Numbered from the stretch's first letter, positions 8,055 to 17,463 are shown. The stretch: DNA of 64,000 bases from Dyadobacter psychrophilus (GCF_900167945.1 NZ_FUZA01000001.1:1550001-1614000), one strand, 5' to 3'. A program made the numbers and translations. The notes: generated by a model from the sequence alone, not told the origin.

Positions 8055-11000
8055 TGGCTCGTAATTCACCGTTTTAGTCCAATACTCGCGGCTATAAATC
8101 CGGCTGTAAGGCCAGTTTTTCTGCTGCAAAAGAAGGGGTAGATAAGCGTGCGGTTCTTTTGACGATTTACTGTAATGGTACAAATCATCGTCAGTGAGGA
8201 TCAAACCCTTATAAACCCCTTCTTTTTTTATTGTAATGTCCCCAAACGGAAGCTCCTTTCCGAAATCATCATTTTGCTTCAACAGCTGGTCTTTCAGAAG
8301 CCAGTCGGACCTGAATTTTCCGGCTTTAAATGGCTCAGGGTGAAATTTCCCTTCTGATACATTGAGTGCGTATTCAAGATATGCTTTCAGTATTTTAGGG
8401 CCTGCATTGGCCGTTTGATCCGTTTGCAACTGTGATGGCCAGAGGCTCGTTACGAAGTAAATTCGCTCCCGCGCACGCGTAACCGCCACATTAAGCCTGT
8501 TTTCGCCGCCCTGCATGTTCAAGCTTCCAAATTGCATGGAAACCTTTCCCTTTTCATCAGGTGCATATCCCATTGAAAAAATAATGATGTCGCGTTCGTC
8601 GCCCTGAACATTCTCGATGTTCTTGACAAAGAGATCTTTAACGGAAACATTTTCCTTTTCCAATGCATCCTGAATGGCATTTTGCTGGTAAAAGTTAAAC
8701 GTCACAACGCCAATGCTCTTACCGGTTTCACCAAGCTCTTTTATCAATTCAATAACTTGCTCAACTTCAACAACATTAATGTTGTTTTTCCAAACTCCAT
8801 CCGTTTTAATATATTGGATTCCAGGCTGATCGTCATTTATTCTTGAAAAATCCGGAAGCAACCTCAATGTATCTTTATAAAAATTCCGATTCGAGAAATC
8901 AATCAAATCCAGCGAAAGGCTGCGATAGTGTCCTGTAAGTTGATATTGGTCAAGCGATTGCGCTGCGAGGTCGAGCAATGATTCAATTTCGATAGCCGCT
9001 GAGTATTCTTCCTCCTCCCCTTTTTCTTCGTATCGGATTTTATACAAATCACTAGGAGACAGCTGCTTGCTGTCGCCTGTAACCACAATTTGTGCTCCAC
9101 GAAACGCGGCCGGCAAGCCATACTCGGCATAACATTGCGACGCTTCGTCAAATATCACCAGGTCAAACAAGGCTGACTGCATTGGAAAAATGGCAGAGAC
9201 TGCTTCTGGCGAGGCCATCCAACACGGAACCAACGAAAAAACCTCGTCTGTATAACTTTCGAGCAGTTTCCTGATCGGCCAGATCTTTCTTTTCTTGGTT
9301 ACCTGGTGCCCCAGTTCCCGGTAAGTAACGCGGTTACCGAGCCTGTTTTTTTCGATATCCTCATAAGTGGCTTCACGCAATTTAATGCCGGTAATGTCTG
9401 TGCTCAGCTTCTGTTTTTCTGTAATGCTTTCTTGCAGATTTGTCTCCCATTGTTTCATTTTCAATGAAGTAACTGCACGCAAATCAGGAAATTTTGTTTC
9501 GATATGTTCGATCCAGGCAAGCCGGATGCTATTTTCAAAGAAATTTACGAGGTCCTCCGCGTTCGATAATCCCAACTTTTTGCTTTGGTCCACGATAATC
9601 CTGGTCATGGCTTGCTCAGGGAAGGTCATATTTTCAAACAAACTATCCATATCCACCAATGAATCAAAATCCCTGGTGAGCGACGCAAGCATTTCCTCAC
9701 TGTATAAGCCCGGGTCTTCCAGCAGTTTCTTGATTTGTTGCGGCAACAGAAATGGAGACATTGCTGCTTCCAATTTACTCCAAACCCCGATCCAGGATAT
9801 CAGATCGTCAAGGCTTTGAATAAATACGTCTGCGGTTACACTTTCGTGGGCAATAAGCTTCAAAGTCGTAAACCAGGGATCTAATGTTGCCCTCACCGCT
9901 GCATCGGCTGCGGCTTCGGAATTTTGAAAAAACGAAACGTACTGCGCACCCACATTGCCTTCATCCAGATCAACGTACCTTGGGTCAAAATTTAGATTCT
10001 TATTTGTCAGCCAACTTTCCAGCTCAATCCGGTTTTTGACTTTTATTTCAAGTGCCGAAAGATCATCCAGGGAGGTTGACAGCCCATTTTTCTTTGCAAC
10101 CCGTTCTACTTCCTTTTTCTCTTTTCCAAACATATTCCACCAAAGCCCTGAAACCGCAGAACTATTGGCATCGATTGATTTTCTCAGAGATTGCAGAAAG
10201 GAATGCAGTTTGTCTTTTGGAAGGGAAAATTCGATACCATCTTCGGAAAGATAACCTTCCAGTGCATCCGTCGTCTGCCTGATGAATGCGAGCCGCTCGT
10301 GTCCGCTCGCAAGGTCAGATATATATTTTTTGAAAAGATCAAATGTAGTTGCACTGGAAATCAGCGCGGTAATGTCCGTCAGGCGCTCCGTGATCTCACT
10401 TTTCCTTTGTAAATAATCCAAAGAAAAAGGCTGTTTGGTCAAAAACTCAAACCTTTTCACTTGTTTGGAAAACACCTCCGGCCATTCAGAAAGCATCTTT
10501 TCCATGCTTCGCAATTCGCTTAACCCAAAATTGGCAAAGCTTTTGCGTTTTGCCCAGACGTGATCGGCAGAAAAATGCAAAACATACACGCTATACGTCT
10601 TAAGTCGTCTTCTGAAATGATCCAGATTATCCATCCGGAAAAACCGGTAATGCTCCTTAATATCGGCATTCGGGCCCTTCTGATCACTTTTCAGATAAAG
10701 TTCTTTGATGCTTACCCCACATTCCGTTTCATCAAATAATGCTTCGCGAAATGCATTCAAATCCTGAACCGTACGATCTATTGCCCTGCTTTGCTGCGTA
10801 AATTGCCTTTCCAGAAAAACCGCATCCAGACTGTAATTTTGTTGTTTATATTCCTCAACCTTTTCAATTTGTGAGGCCAGCTGTCTGTAAAGCGCAGGAC
10901 GATCATTCTTGAAATCGTGAATAAGGCCCACGAAACCGGTCATACCAATCGTTTGAAGTCTTTGATATACAACATCGAGCGCAACCCTTTTCTGACAAAC

Positions 11001-12047
11001 CAGCAATACACGCTTTCTTCTAGAGGCAAAATCCGCCATCAGATTACAAATAAGCTGCGATTTGCCACTGCCGGGGGGACCTTGCACAACCACCGATTTA
11101 CCGGACTTTACAGCCAGAATAATTTCCTCCTGAGATTGGTCGATAGGAAATGGCGTCAAGATCTCCTCTTCCCTTACCGTTTTGTTTTTGAAAGGTGAAT
11201 CTACAGTGTCCGTTTGCCCATCCCAGTCCGTTTCCAGCTCGTCTTCTGCGAGCAGCGGAATGGAAAAAGAGTCATCCTGCGCTTTTTCAAGGAGCAAATT
11301 ATAATCCGGAACAAGATAGGAACCCGCCTGAGGAAAAATCCCGAGCACCGCTTCCGGGAAAAGCTTCAATTCCCCGTTACGCTCATTAGCAATCAGTTCC
11401 GAGCTTTTCTGTGCATTAAATGCCACAATTTTATCGTCAAAGAGCTCCTGATTGAAATTGATTTTCAGGGGAGTAGACTTCAACCATTCATACACCTGCG
11501 TCCTGAATTCCAGAAAATCTTTGGGAAAGTCTTCAAACGACTTTTCGAGAACTTCGTCTGATATCGGCGACTCATTGAAATGCGCATAAGCAAGCGCGAA
11601 ACTCGAATTGAGGATTACTTCACTTTCGGGAACCTCAAAAAGGCACCATTGCTCCCTATCCATTTTCAATGTGACCGGGAAAAACAAAAACGGCGCGTGA
11701 ATGGGGGTTCCATCTGAAAGTTTTCCCTTTACAAACGGATAACCTACATACAAATCCCGCGAACCCCGCTCCTCTTCAATAAATCTTTCCGTACGCGCAA
11801 TTTTCCGCAGCTTCTTGCTGACTTCATTCACTTTTTCGAACCGGGAATCGGCAACGTCGCAAAGCGCAATACGGGTCTTTCCAAGCACCAATTGCCTTAC
11901 CAGCTCAACAGACGGCTTTTCCAGCAAAAAATCGGTTTCATGAAGATCCAGAAACTGTTCCGATGGTAACCCGGACAGCAATAGCGATTTATTGCGTGTG
12001 CTAAGATTTGTAAGGCGTTTTAAGTAAGCTTTTAGAATGCGATTCAT
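8049..12047 (-). CDS. Large superfamily 1 DNA/RNA helicase (COG1112 type)
   Basis: Cytosolic 1332-residue ATP-dependent helicase. Start ATG at 12047. The N-terminal block (RLTNLSTRNKSLLL) resembles the DUF4011-like start of this group. Walker A (QGPPGSGKSQ) is near residue 320, motif Ia (VLLVCQKRVAL) follows, and Walker B (VIFDEASQ) is near residue 965. Further motifs are VVTGDSKQLSPSDL, LTGHYRS, VQGDERDIIIFSMGY and NRLNVAVTRARERIYFVTS. Roughly 600 residues, largely helical by composition, separate motifs I and II. The short linker KKRKIWPIRKLL before Walker B is typical of the group. The C-terminal ~150 residues have no motif I recognise. The gene is 24 nt behind the TerC gene and probably in its operon. 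A role in DNA repair or defence is possible but not shown. Confidence 0.85.
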   Translation of the reverse strand: MNRILKAYLKRLTNLSTRNKSLLLSGLPSEQFLDLHETDFLLEKPSVELVRQLVLGKTRIALCDVADSRFEKVNEVSKKLRKIARTERFIEEERGSRDLYVGYPFVKGKLSDGTPIHAPFLFFPVTLKMDREQWCLFEVPESEVILNSSFALAYAHFNESPISDEVLEKSFEDFPKDFLEFRTQVYEWLKSTPLKINFNQELFDDKIVAFNAQKSSELIANERNGELKLFPEAVLGIFPQAGSYLVPDYNLLLEKAQDDSFSIPLLAEDELETDWDGQTDTVDSPFKNKTVREEEILTPFPIDQSQEEIILAVKSGKSVVVQGPPGSGKSQLICNLMADFASRRKRVLLVCQKRVALDVVYQRLQTIGMTGFVGLIHDFKNDRPALYRQLASQIEKVEEYKQQNYSLDAVFLERQFTQQSRAIDRTVQDLNAFREALFDETECGVSIKELYLKSDQKGPNADIKEHYRFFRMDNLDHFRRRLKTYSVYVLHFSADHVWAKRKSFANFGLSELRSMEKMLSEWPEVFSKQVKRFEFLTKQPFSLDYLQRKSEITERLTDITALISSATTFDLFKKYISDLASGHERLAFIRQTTDALEGYLSEDGIEFSLPKDKLHSFLQSLRKSIDANSSAVSGLWWNMFGKEKKEVERVAKKNGLSTSLDDLSALEIKVKNRIELESWLTNKNLNFDPRYVDLDEGNVGAQYVSFFQNSEAAADAAVRATLDPWFTTLKLIAHESVTADVFIQSLDDLISWIGVWSKLEAAMSPFLLPQQIKKLLEDPGLYSEEMLASLTRDFDSLVDMDSLFENMTFPEQAMTRIIVDQSKKLGLSNAEDLVNFFENSIRLAWIEHIETKFPDLRAVTSLKMKQWETNLQESITEKQKLSTDITGIKLREATYEDIEKNRLGNRVTYRELGHQVTKKRKIWPIRKLLESYTDEVFSLVPCWMASPEAVSAIFPMQSALFDLVIFDEASQCYAEYGLPAAFRGAQIVVTGDSKQLSPSDLYKIRYEEKGEEEEYSAAIEIESLLDLAAQSLDQYQLTGHYRSLSLDLIDFSNRNFYKDTLRLLPDFSRINDDQPGIQYIKTDGVWKNNINVVEVEQVIELIKELGETGKSIGVVTFNFYQQNAIQDALEKENVSVKDLFVKNIENVQGDERDIIIFSMGYAPDEKGKVSMQFGSLNMQGGENRLNVAVTRARERIYFVTSLWPSQLQTDQTANAGPKILKAYLEYALNVSEGKFHPEPFKAGKFRSDWLLKDQLLKQNDDFGKELPFGDITIKKEGVYKGLILTDDDLYHYSKSSKEPHAYLPLLLQQKNWPYSRIYSREYWTKTVNYEPL

Positions 12048-12071
12048 AGATACTCAAACGAGCCTGACTGC

Positions 12072-13145
12072 TTAACTATTGGATATGGTCTCAGGAGTTA
12101 CTTCCTTTTTCTCCGGAAACACTACAGAGGCCAGGATACTAACCGCCAAAATGCCCAGAATCACATAAAGGGAATAAACAGTTTCAAATCCGATCGCTTC
12201 CAGTTGTGTATGGAAAAGCATTTTCCCACCGATAAACACGAGCAAAACACCCAATCCGTATTTAAGAAAGCGGAAAAGGCCCATAATGTTGCTCAAGAAA
12301 AAGAACATGGAACGAAGCCCCATGATGGCGAAAATATTGGAAAAGAATACGACGTAAGGATCTTTTGTAACCGAAAAAACGGCCGGAACTGAGTCAACTG
12401 CAAAGATGAGGTCGGTGAATTCAACGATCAGGACAACGACAAAAAGCGGGGTTACCATCCACTTGCCTTTTTTCAAAACAAAGAAGTGTTCGCGGACATA
12501 TCTTGGAAAAACCGGCAGGTATTTCGAAGCAAACTTTACAACCGGATGTTTGGCCGGGTCAATTTTTTCGTCCTCGCCACCTTCAAAAAAGATCTTGCCA
12601 CCCTGGTAAACCAGCAGTAAACCGAAAATGTAAATGATCCATTCAAAGCGCTGCATTAGTGCGGAACCAAGGAAAATAAAGATAAAACGCATGATAATTG
12701 CGCCCAGAACACCCCAGAAAAGCACTTTTTTATAATATATCGGCCTGACACCAAAAGATGAGAATATCAGGATAATGACAAATATGTTGTCGACTGAAAG
12801 CGCATATTCAAGCAGATATCCCGTGATAAATTCAAGGGACATGTTCTTTCGATAAATCTCGAGACTGCCCTCATAGTCGCCGGGAATAAGCTTTAAATGC
12901 GGCGCATACTTGTCTTTTACTGCGGACAAGTCGGCAAAATTGTTCATTCCGTGCACGAGGTCACCGTGTGTATTAATGATCACATAGAAGACAAGGGCAA
13001 GGAAAATCCAGGCAACCGTCCAGGCGGCAGCTTCACCAAATTTTACAACATGGTCTTTTTTATTAAAAACGCCCAGGTCCAAAAGCAGCATTACGCTGAT
13101 GACCAATATAAACCCGCCAAAAAACAGAACTTCGTTAGAAAACAT
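12072..13145 (-). CDS. TerC/Alx family integral membrane protein
   Basis: Multi-pass inner-membrane protein of 357 residues, ATG at 13145. Eight to nine hydrophobic segments are visible. Family signatures are EYALSVDNIFVIILIF and VEFTDLIFAVDSVPAV, with the conserved acidic residues in membrane helices that are thought to handle manganese or other divalent cations. TerC relatives export manganese or support metal loading of exported proteins. The helicase gene follows on the same strand after 24 nt. The leader (13146-13241) contains a small hairpin and a TAnnTTTG box. I looked for a yybP-ykoY type manganese riboswitch and could not recognise one. Confidence 0.9.
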   Translation of the reverse strand: MFSNEVLFFGGFILVISVMLLLDLGVFNKKDHVVKFGEAAAWTVAWIFLALVFYVIINTHGDLVHGMNNFADLSAVKDKYAPHLKLIPGDYEGSLEIYRKNMSLEFITGYLLEYALSVDNIFVIILIFSSFGVRPIYYKKVLFWGVLGAIIMRFIFIFLGSALMQRFEWIIYIFGLLLVYQGGKIFFEGGEDEKIDPAKHPVVKFASKYLPVFPRYVREHFFVLKKGKWMVTPLFVVVLIVEFTDLIFAVDSVPAVFSVTKDPYVVFFSNIFAIMGLRSMFFFLSNIMGLFRFLKYGLGVLLVFIGGKMLFHTQLEAIGFETVYSLYVILGILAVSILASVVFPEKKEVTPETISNS

Positions 13146-13505
13146 GAATACAATATTTTTTAAAACAAATAAATCGGAACGAAGACAGGATCTGTCATTG
13201 AAACAGTAATCTAAGCAATCCTGTCAAAGGAGGCAAAGGTAACTAAAATATAAAGTGCTAGAATTAAATAGGACGGGCGGTAGAAAATTTATGCCAGCCC
13301 GTGAATCACTTGCTACGAAAGCCCTGCGTTACATTCTGATTTTTTAGAAAATTCCGCTCCAAATAAAAAAATATGTATTGCCTACCGATTGAGTAACAAT
13401 TTGTTAATAAAAAGTCGAGATTTTTTTACTAAATATTTCACTCAAAAACTTGCGTCACATACTGCCTGTACCTACATTTGCACCACCATAATCAAAAACG
13501 GTTAT
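13146..13505. other. 360-bp intergenic region between terC-like gene and tRNA-Gly
   Basis: No coding potential is convincing here. On the minus strand there is a TAnnTTTG box (13234-13241, plus-strand caaaggta) about 90 bp before the terC-like ATG, and within the leader an inverted repeat gacag-gat-ctgtc at 13184-13196 with a related cctgtc nearby. On the plus strand the tRNA promoter occupies 13450-13480. The middle (about 13260-13440) shows nothing I can interpret. Confidence 0.5.
13450..13480 (+). promoter_or_regulatory. Promoter of the tRNA-Gly/tRNA-Leu unit
   Basis: TTG at 13450-13452 (-33) and TACATTTG at 13473-13480 (-7) with a 20-nt spacer match the Bacteroidota vegetative sigma consensus. 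The box ends 25 nt before the tRNA-Gly 5' end. Confidence 0.65.
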
Positions 13506-13578
13506 GCGAAAGTAGCTCAGCTGGTAGAGCGCGACCTTGCCAAGGTCGAGGTCGCGGGTTCGAACCCCGTCTTTCGCT
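13506..13578 (+). tRNA. tRNA-Gly(GCC)
   Basis: 73-nt cloverleaf. The acceptor stem GCGAAAG pairs with CTTTCGC, with discriminator T. D arm GCTC/GAGC, anticodon stem CGACC/GGTCG with loop TTGCCAA and anticodon GCC at 13539-13541, T arm GCGGG-TTCGAAC-CCCGT. The 3' CCA is not encoded. Confidence 0.97.
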
Positions 13579-13586
13579 CAGAGGTT

Positions 13587-13613
13587 AAAGCACCGGAAAC
13601 GGTGCTTTTTTTC
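13587..13613 (+). terminator. Rho-independent terminator-like hairpin between the two tRNAs
   Basis: AAAGCACCG pairs with CGGTGCTTT around a GAAA loop, followed by a T run. It may terminate a fraction of transcripts after tRNA-Gly or act as a processing signal. Confidence 0.7.
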
Positions 13614-13643
13614 TCTATATGCCATCTTAATTACGTGGCTAAT

Positions 13644-13729
13644 GCCGGGGTGGTGGAACTGGTAGACACGCAGGACTTAAAATCCTGTGAGCCGAAACGC
13701 TCGTACGGGTTCGATTCCCGTCCCCGGTA
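13644..13729 (+). tRNA. tRNA-Leu(TAA)
   Basis: 86-nt class II tRNA with a long variable arm. Acceptor GCCGGGG/CCCCGGT (one G-T pair), discriminator A. Anticodon stem CAGGA/TCCTG with loop CTTAAAA and anticodon TAA. T loop TTCGATT. CCA is not encoded. Confidence 0.96.
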
Positions 13730-13730
13730 C

Positions 13731-13762
13731 AAAGCCTCTGGAATCTCACCAGAGGCTTTTTT
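13731..13762 (+). terminator. Terminator after tRNA-Leu(TAA)
   Basis: AAAGCCTCTG and CAGAGGCTTT form a 10-bp stem with a short loop, followed by six T residues. It directly abuts the tRNA 3' end. Confidence 0.85.
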
Positions 13763-13835
13763 CTTGCCCTTATGCTTTAATTAAGCAATACTTTTCTACA
13801 TTTATCATCCTGACGATTTTTCAATTTTTGCCCGC

Positions 13836-14534
13836 ATGAAGCTTTTGCTTATCGAAGACGAACCCAGTGTGATCTCCCTCATTCAAAGAAGTCTTTCTGC
13901 TTCGGGACATGAAATAACGGTGGCGATGGATGGCAAATCCGGGCTGGAAATGGCCACGCACCATGCATTCGATATGATTATTCTCGACCTGATGCTGCCT
14001 GTGATCAATGGCATGGAGGTTTGCAGAAAGATCCGCAGCGCTGGCTTTGCTACTCCTATCCTTATGCTCACCGCGCTAGGCACAACTGAAAATATTGTGT
14101 CGGGACTGGACGCTGGTGCCGACGACTACATGACGAAACCATTCAAGCTGGCCGAGCTCGAAGCCCGCATACGGACGCTGACAAGACGGGGAAAAGAACT
14201 TGAAAAAGAAAATAATGGCGTAACATTGAAAATCGCAGATCTGATTTTGAATACCGAGACCAAGATCGTGCAAAGAAACGGGCAAACCATTGACCTCACC
14301 GCCACAGAATTTCGCCTGCTCGAATTTTTGATCAACAACAGAAATAAAGTGCTGAACAGAATGGAGATCCTGGAAAATGTTTGGGACATTAACTTCAATC
14401 TGGGCACCAATGTCGTGGATGTGTATATCAACTATCTCCGCAAAAAAGTGGATAAAAATCAAAAGAATAAGCTGATACATACCGTTTTCGGCATGGGATA
14501 TGTGATGCGCCAGTCTTATGAAGATACAAACTAA
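13836..14534 (+). CDS. OmpR-family response regulator
   Basis: Cytosolic transcription regulator of 232 residues. The receiver domain (about 1-115) has the acidic pair in EDEP, phospho-acceptor Asp51 in ILDLMLP, Thr in LTALGT and Lys in MTKPF. A winged-helix DNA-binding domain (about 128-225) contains LTATEFRLLEFL and VVDVYINYLRKKVD. The last 17 nt overlap the start of the histidine kinase gene, so the pair is translationally coupled. The stimulus is unknown. CusR/QseB-like length and architecture suggest envelope or metal sensing, but that is inference only. Confidence 0.95.
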   Translation: MKLLLIEDEPSVISLIQRSLSASGHEITVAMDGKSGLEMATHHAFDMIILDLMLPVINGMEVCRKIRSAGFATPILMLTALGTTENIVSGLDAGADDYMTKPFKLAELEARIRTLTRRGKELEKENNGVTLKIADLILNTETKIVQRNGQTIDLTATEFRLLEFLINNRNKVLNRMEILENVWDINFNLGTNVVDVYINYLRKKVDKNQKNKLIHTVFGMGYVMRQSYEDTN

Positions 14535-15894
14535 AATTGCACTCATTTTCACGATGCTCACTTCGGGCATCATTGTGGCGCTGAGTATATTCATCTATAC
14601 TTTCGGGTCGGAGAGCGTTTCGAACAGCTTTTATCACCGCCTGGAAGTGAGGTCCGACATCATCGGACATGCAGCATTACAGGAAAGCAAATCTACCACT
14701 TCCATTTATTATGACATTAAAGAAAGGCATTTGGGTGACTTGCCTTTTGAGCAACATCACATTATAAAGAACGGTGAAGTTGATAAGGCAAAAAAACTGA
14801 AAGAGCAATTGCCCATGCCTCCTTCTTTCTACGACAACATTGTCCGGAAAGAACCTGCCCGTTTTTTCAAAAACGACACTTCTTACGTTGGTCTGAACAT
14901 TAGCCAGGGAGGGAAAACAATTATTATACTGTCGTCTGCGGTGGATCTTTACGGTCTGGAAGAGATTGAAAACCTGAAAAAACTGCTTACTGTGGGCTTT
15001 TTCATTTCAATGTTCTTCGTTTTCACATTTGGGAAACTGTTTTCTACCCAGGTTTTTAATCCAATCAGGCGCATTGTCAGCAATGTGAAGGGCATCAGCG
15101 CGCACAATCTGCATCAGCGGCTGGAAGTTGCCGGGAGTAAGGACGAGATCGACGACCTTACACACACATTCAACGACATGCTCAATCGGCTTGAAATTAC
15201 ATTTGAAATACAAAACAACTTCGTAAGCAATGCTTCTCACGAATTTAAAACCCCGCTTACGGTGATCAGTGGCGAAGCGCAGCTGGGTCTTTCACTGGAT
15301 GGTATTCCCGAGGCGGCAAAAACATCGTTCGAAGTCATTTACCATGAAGCCGGAAAGCTGGAACATTTGGCAAACAGCATGTTGAAACTCGCTCAGACGG
15401 GCTTTGATGGCACAAAAGAACAATGGTCCTCTATTCGGGTGGATGAACTTGTGCTGTCTGTAAAAGAAGCTGTGGACAAGATCATTCCAGATAACAGGGT
15501 TGAAATCAATTTTGATCACTTGCCCGATGACGAAGCTAAATTAACCATCAATGGAAATCAGACATTATTGACGGCCGCATTGTCCAATATTGTGCTTAAT
15601 AGTTGCAAATACTCTGACAACAAGCCTGTGAACATTATAATTTCTGCTGATGAAAAACATTCCATTGTAGAAATAGTGGATGTAGGAATCGGCATTCCTG
15701 ATCGCGAGATCGCCCAAATCTACGTCCCGTTTTTCAGGGCATCCAACACCGAACGCTACAAAGGTTATGGGATAGGGCTTCCGCTGGCTAACAACATCAT
15801 CAAAAAGCATAACGGGACCATAGCCGTTAACAGTCAGGTGGGTACGGGAACGAGCTTTAAAATATTCCTGCCATTCTCACAAGCCAGGCTCTAA
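14518..15894 (+). CDS. Sensor histidine kinase (HAMP-HisKA-HATPase)
   Basis: Inner-membrane two-component sensor of 458 residues. Membrane helix 1 is at about residues 8-29, a periplasmic sensor of about 120 residues follows, helix 2 is near 150-172, then a HAMP linker (FNPIRRIVSNVKGIS...). The phosphorylated histidine is His241 in SHEFKTPL. The ATPase domain shows the N box (NIVLNSCKYS), the G1 box (DVGIGIPD) and the G2 box (GYGIGLPLANNI). It overlaps the response-regulator gene and should phosphorylate its product. The periplasmic region has no recognisable ligand domain. Confidence 0.95.
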   Translation: MKIQTKIALIFTMLTSGIIVALSIFIYTFGSESVSNSFYHRLEVRSDIIGHAALQESKSTTSIYYDIKERHLGDLPFEQHHIIKNGEVDKAKKLKEQLPMPPSFYDNIVRKEPARFFKNDTSYVGLNISQGGKTIIILSSAVDLYGLEEIENLKKLLTVGFFISMFFVFTFGKLFSTQVFNPIRRIVSNVKGISAHNLHQRLEVAGSKDEIDDLTHTFNDMLNRLEITFEIQNNFVSNASHEFKTPLTVISGEAQLGLSLDGIPEAAKTSFEVIYHEAGKLEHLANSMLKLAQTGFDGTKEQWSSIRVDELVLSVKEAVDKIIPDNRVEINFDHLPDDEAKLTINGNQTLLTAALSNIVLNSCKYSDNKPVNIIISADEKHSIVEIVDVGIGIPDREIAQIYVPFFRASNTERYKGYGIGLPLANNIIKKHNGTIAVNSQVGTGTSFKIFLPFSQARL

Positions 15895-16033
15895 TCTCAT
15901 TTTAATAATCTAACCCGGTTTTAATAACTCTCTTATTGTATTATAACGCCGCTTTTAATTGGTGCTAACAACCTCGCTGTAACATTGTATTATCATTTTA
16001 ATCAATGTATTTATCAACAAAACGCGAGAAAAT

Positions 16034-16492
16034 ATGAAGACTGTAGTTATCCCGGCTGACTTTTCCCCTGAAAGCTTGCAGGTTGCGCACATCCTGGCCA
16101 GAAATGCGCAGGAAAAATTTTCAATCGTCTTTACACATCTTTTCCATGTGGCAGACGACATTCAGGACCTGCTTTTCTCAACTTACAGAAAGAAAGAATA
16201 CGACTTCGTTTCAGAAGCTTTCTGGGAAGAGTGTCACGTTATTAAAAATTTGTACGGAAATAAGGTCCATAGCATCAAAGTGGAATTTTTCTATGGCAAC
16301 AAATTGGCCGCATTCAAAAATTTCCTTGACGCCCACGACGCCGATTTCATTGCTTACTCAGAAAACAATGGCATCCCAAAATTGTCAAAAAGCAGTCTGG
16401 ACGCATTACCCGTTATAAAAAAGTCTGGCGTAGAGCTGATTAATGTTGATAAGATAGAGGAACCAGCAAATTCACAAGAAATATGCTTCTGA
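16034..16492 (+). CDS. UspA-like universal stress protein
   Basis: Cytosolic protein of 152 residues with the start of a Usp fold (MKTVVIPADFSPESLQVA) and a central basic/aromatic stretch. The usual ATP-binding G-x2-G-x9-G-S/T motif is not evident, so it may be a non-nucleotide-binding member. Start ATG at 16034. The 3' end overlaps the next gene by 10 nt, which implies translational coupling with the bestrophin-like channel. The 139 bp upstream contain several TTTTAAT elements but no clear TAnnTTTG box. Confidence 0.65.
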   Translation: MKTVVIPADFSPESLQVAHILARNAQEKFSIVFTHLFHVADDIQDLLFSTYRKKEYDFVSEAFWEECHVIKNLYGNKVHSIKVEFFYGNKLAAFKNFLDAHDADFIAYSENNGIPKLSKSSLDALPVIKKSGVELINVDKIEEPANSQEICF

Positions 16493-17394
16493 AAAAAAAT
16501 ATTCCCATTAAATACATTTTTGGCAAGATCAAATACGAAATTTTGTTCGTTGCCATTTATGGATTTGCGATTGAGATCATCTATAAAAATTTCAACATTA
16601 CAGAGATCTCAATCCCGATGACCGTGCCTACGGTGCTGGGAACGATCATTTCACTCCTGCTCGCATTCCGGTCCAACCAGGCTTACGACCGTTGGTGGGA
16701 AGCCCGTCAGATTTGGGGAGCTGTGGTTAATGATTCCAGGACACTGGCCCGCCAGGTAATGTTCCTGATCGATGATCCTTATAATCCGGATCAGATAGAT
16801 GGATTTAAAAACCGCATTATTAAACGCCAAATTGCATGGTGCTATGCATTGGCGCACGGTCTTAGAAAAGAAGACCCAATGCCTGCCATCGAAAAATATG
16901 TATCAGCAGAAGAAAGCGAATCATTGCAAGATTATGATAATAAGCATGTTGGATTAATTCAGCTGCATGCGCGCGATTATAATAATGCATTAAAGCAGGG
17001 TTGGGTAAATCCTTATCAGCAAATTGAGATGGATGCAACGCTCACGCGCCTGGTGGACTCGATGGGTAAATGCGAACGGATCAAAAACACTGTTTTCCCG
17101 TCAACGTATAGCCTTTACATTCATCTGGCGCTGCACTTCTTTATTTTGCTGCTCCCGTTCGGACTGGTAGAACTTTTCGGTTTCCTGATGGTTCCTGTGC
17201 TGATCGTGATCACCGGATGCTTTTTTCTGATCGAAAAAATGGCAATCCATTTGCAGGATCCATTCGAAAACAAACCTACGGATACGCCTATGCTGACTAT
17301 TTCGCGGAACATTGAGCGCGATTTGAAACAAATGATGCGTGATAAACAAATGCCGGTAATGGTGCCGCAGCCTGAACAATTTTATGTTTTGTAG
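16483..17394 (+). CDS. Bestrophin-like anion channel (YneE family)
   Basis: Membrane protein of 303 residues. The bestrophin signature is SNQAYDRWWEARQIWG followed by VVNDSRTLARQ; hydrophobic helices lie at about 20-65 and 205-245. Bacterial bestrophins form pentameric chloride or sodium-permeable channels in the cytoplasmic membrane. The ATG at 16483 lies inside the UspA-like gene. A strong terminator follows at 17464-17493. Coupling to a stress protein hints at a role in osmotic or membrane-potential control, which is inference. Confidence 0.88.
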   Translation: MLLKKNIPIKYIFGKIKYEILFVAIYGFAIEIIYKNFNITEISIPMTVPTVLGTIISLLLAFRSNQAYDRWWEARQIWGAVVNDSRTLARQVMFLIDDPYNPDQIDGFKNRIIKRQIAWCYALAHGLRKEDPMPAIEKYVSAEESESLQDYDNKHVGLIQLHARDYNNALKQGWVNPYQQIEMDATLTRLVDSMGKCERIKNTVFPSTYSLYIHLALHFFILLLPFGLVELFGFLMVPVLIVITGCFFLIEKMAIHLQDPFENKPTDTPMLTISRNIERDLKQMMRDKQMPVMVPQPEQFYVL

Positions 17395-17463
17395 GCCGCG
17401 CGTAAGCCCTCTTTTTACGTGAATTTATGCGACAATAAACTAGGAACTTGTTCTATAAAATAT

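Noticed and set aside
9367..9819. 150-codon frame antisense to the large helicase
   Set aside because: Shadow frame within a well-supported coding gene; no start context or motif.
13146..13250. yybP-ykoY manganese riboswitch before the TerC-like gene
   Set aside because: Searched by eye on the minus strand for the conserved paired GC-rich core; the consensus is not present.
13389..13784. 131-codon open frame covering the tRNA pair
   Set aside because: It runs through two complete tRNA genes and their terminators and has no family similarity.
14076..14594. 172-codon frame antisense to the response regulator
   Set aside because: Lies over the receiver-effector gene with intact motifs on the other strand.
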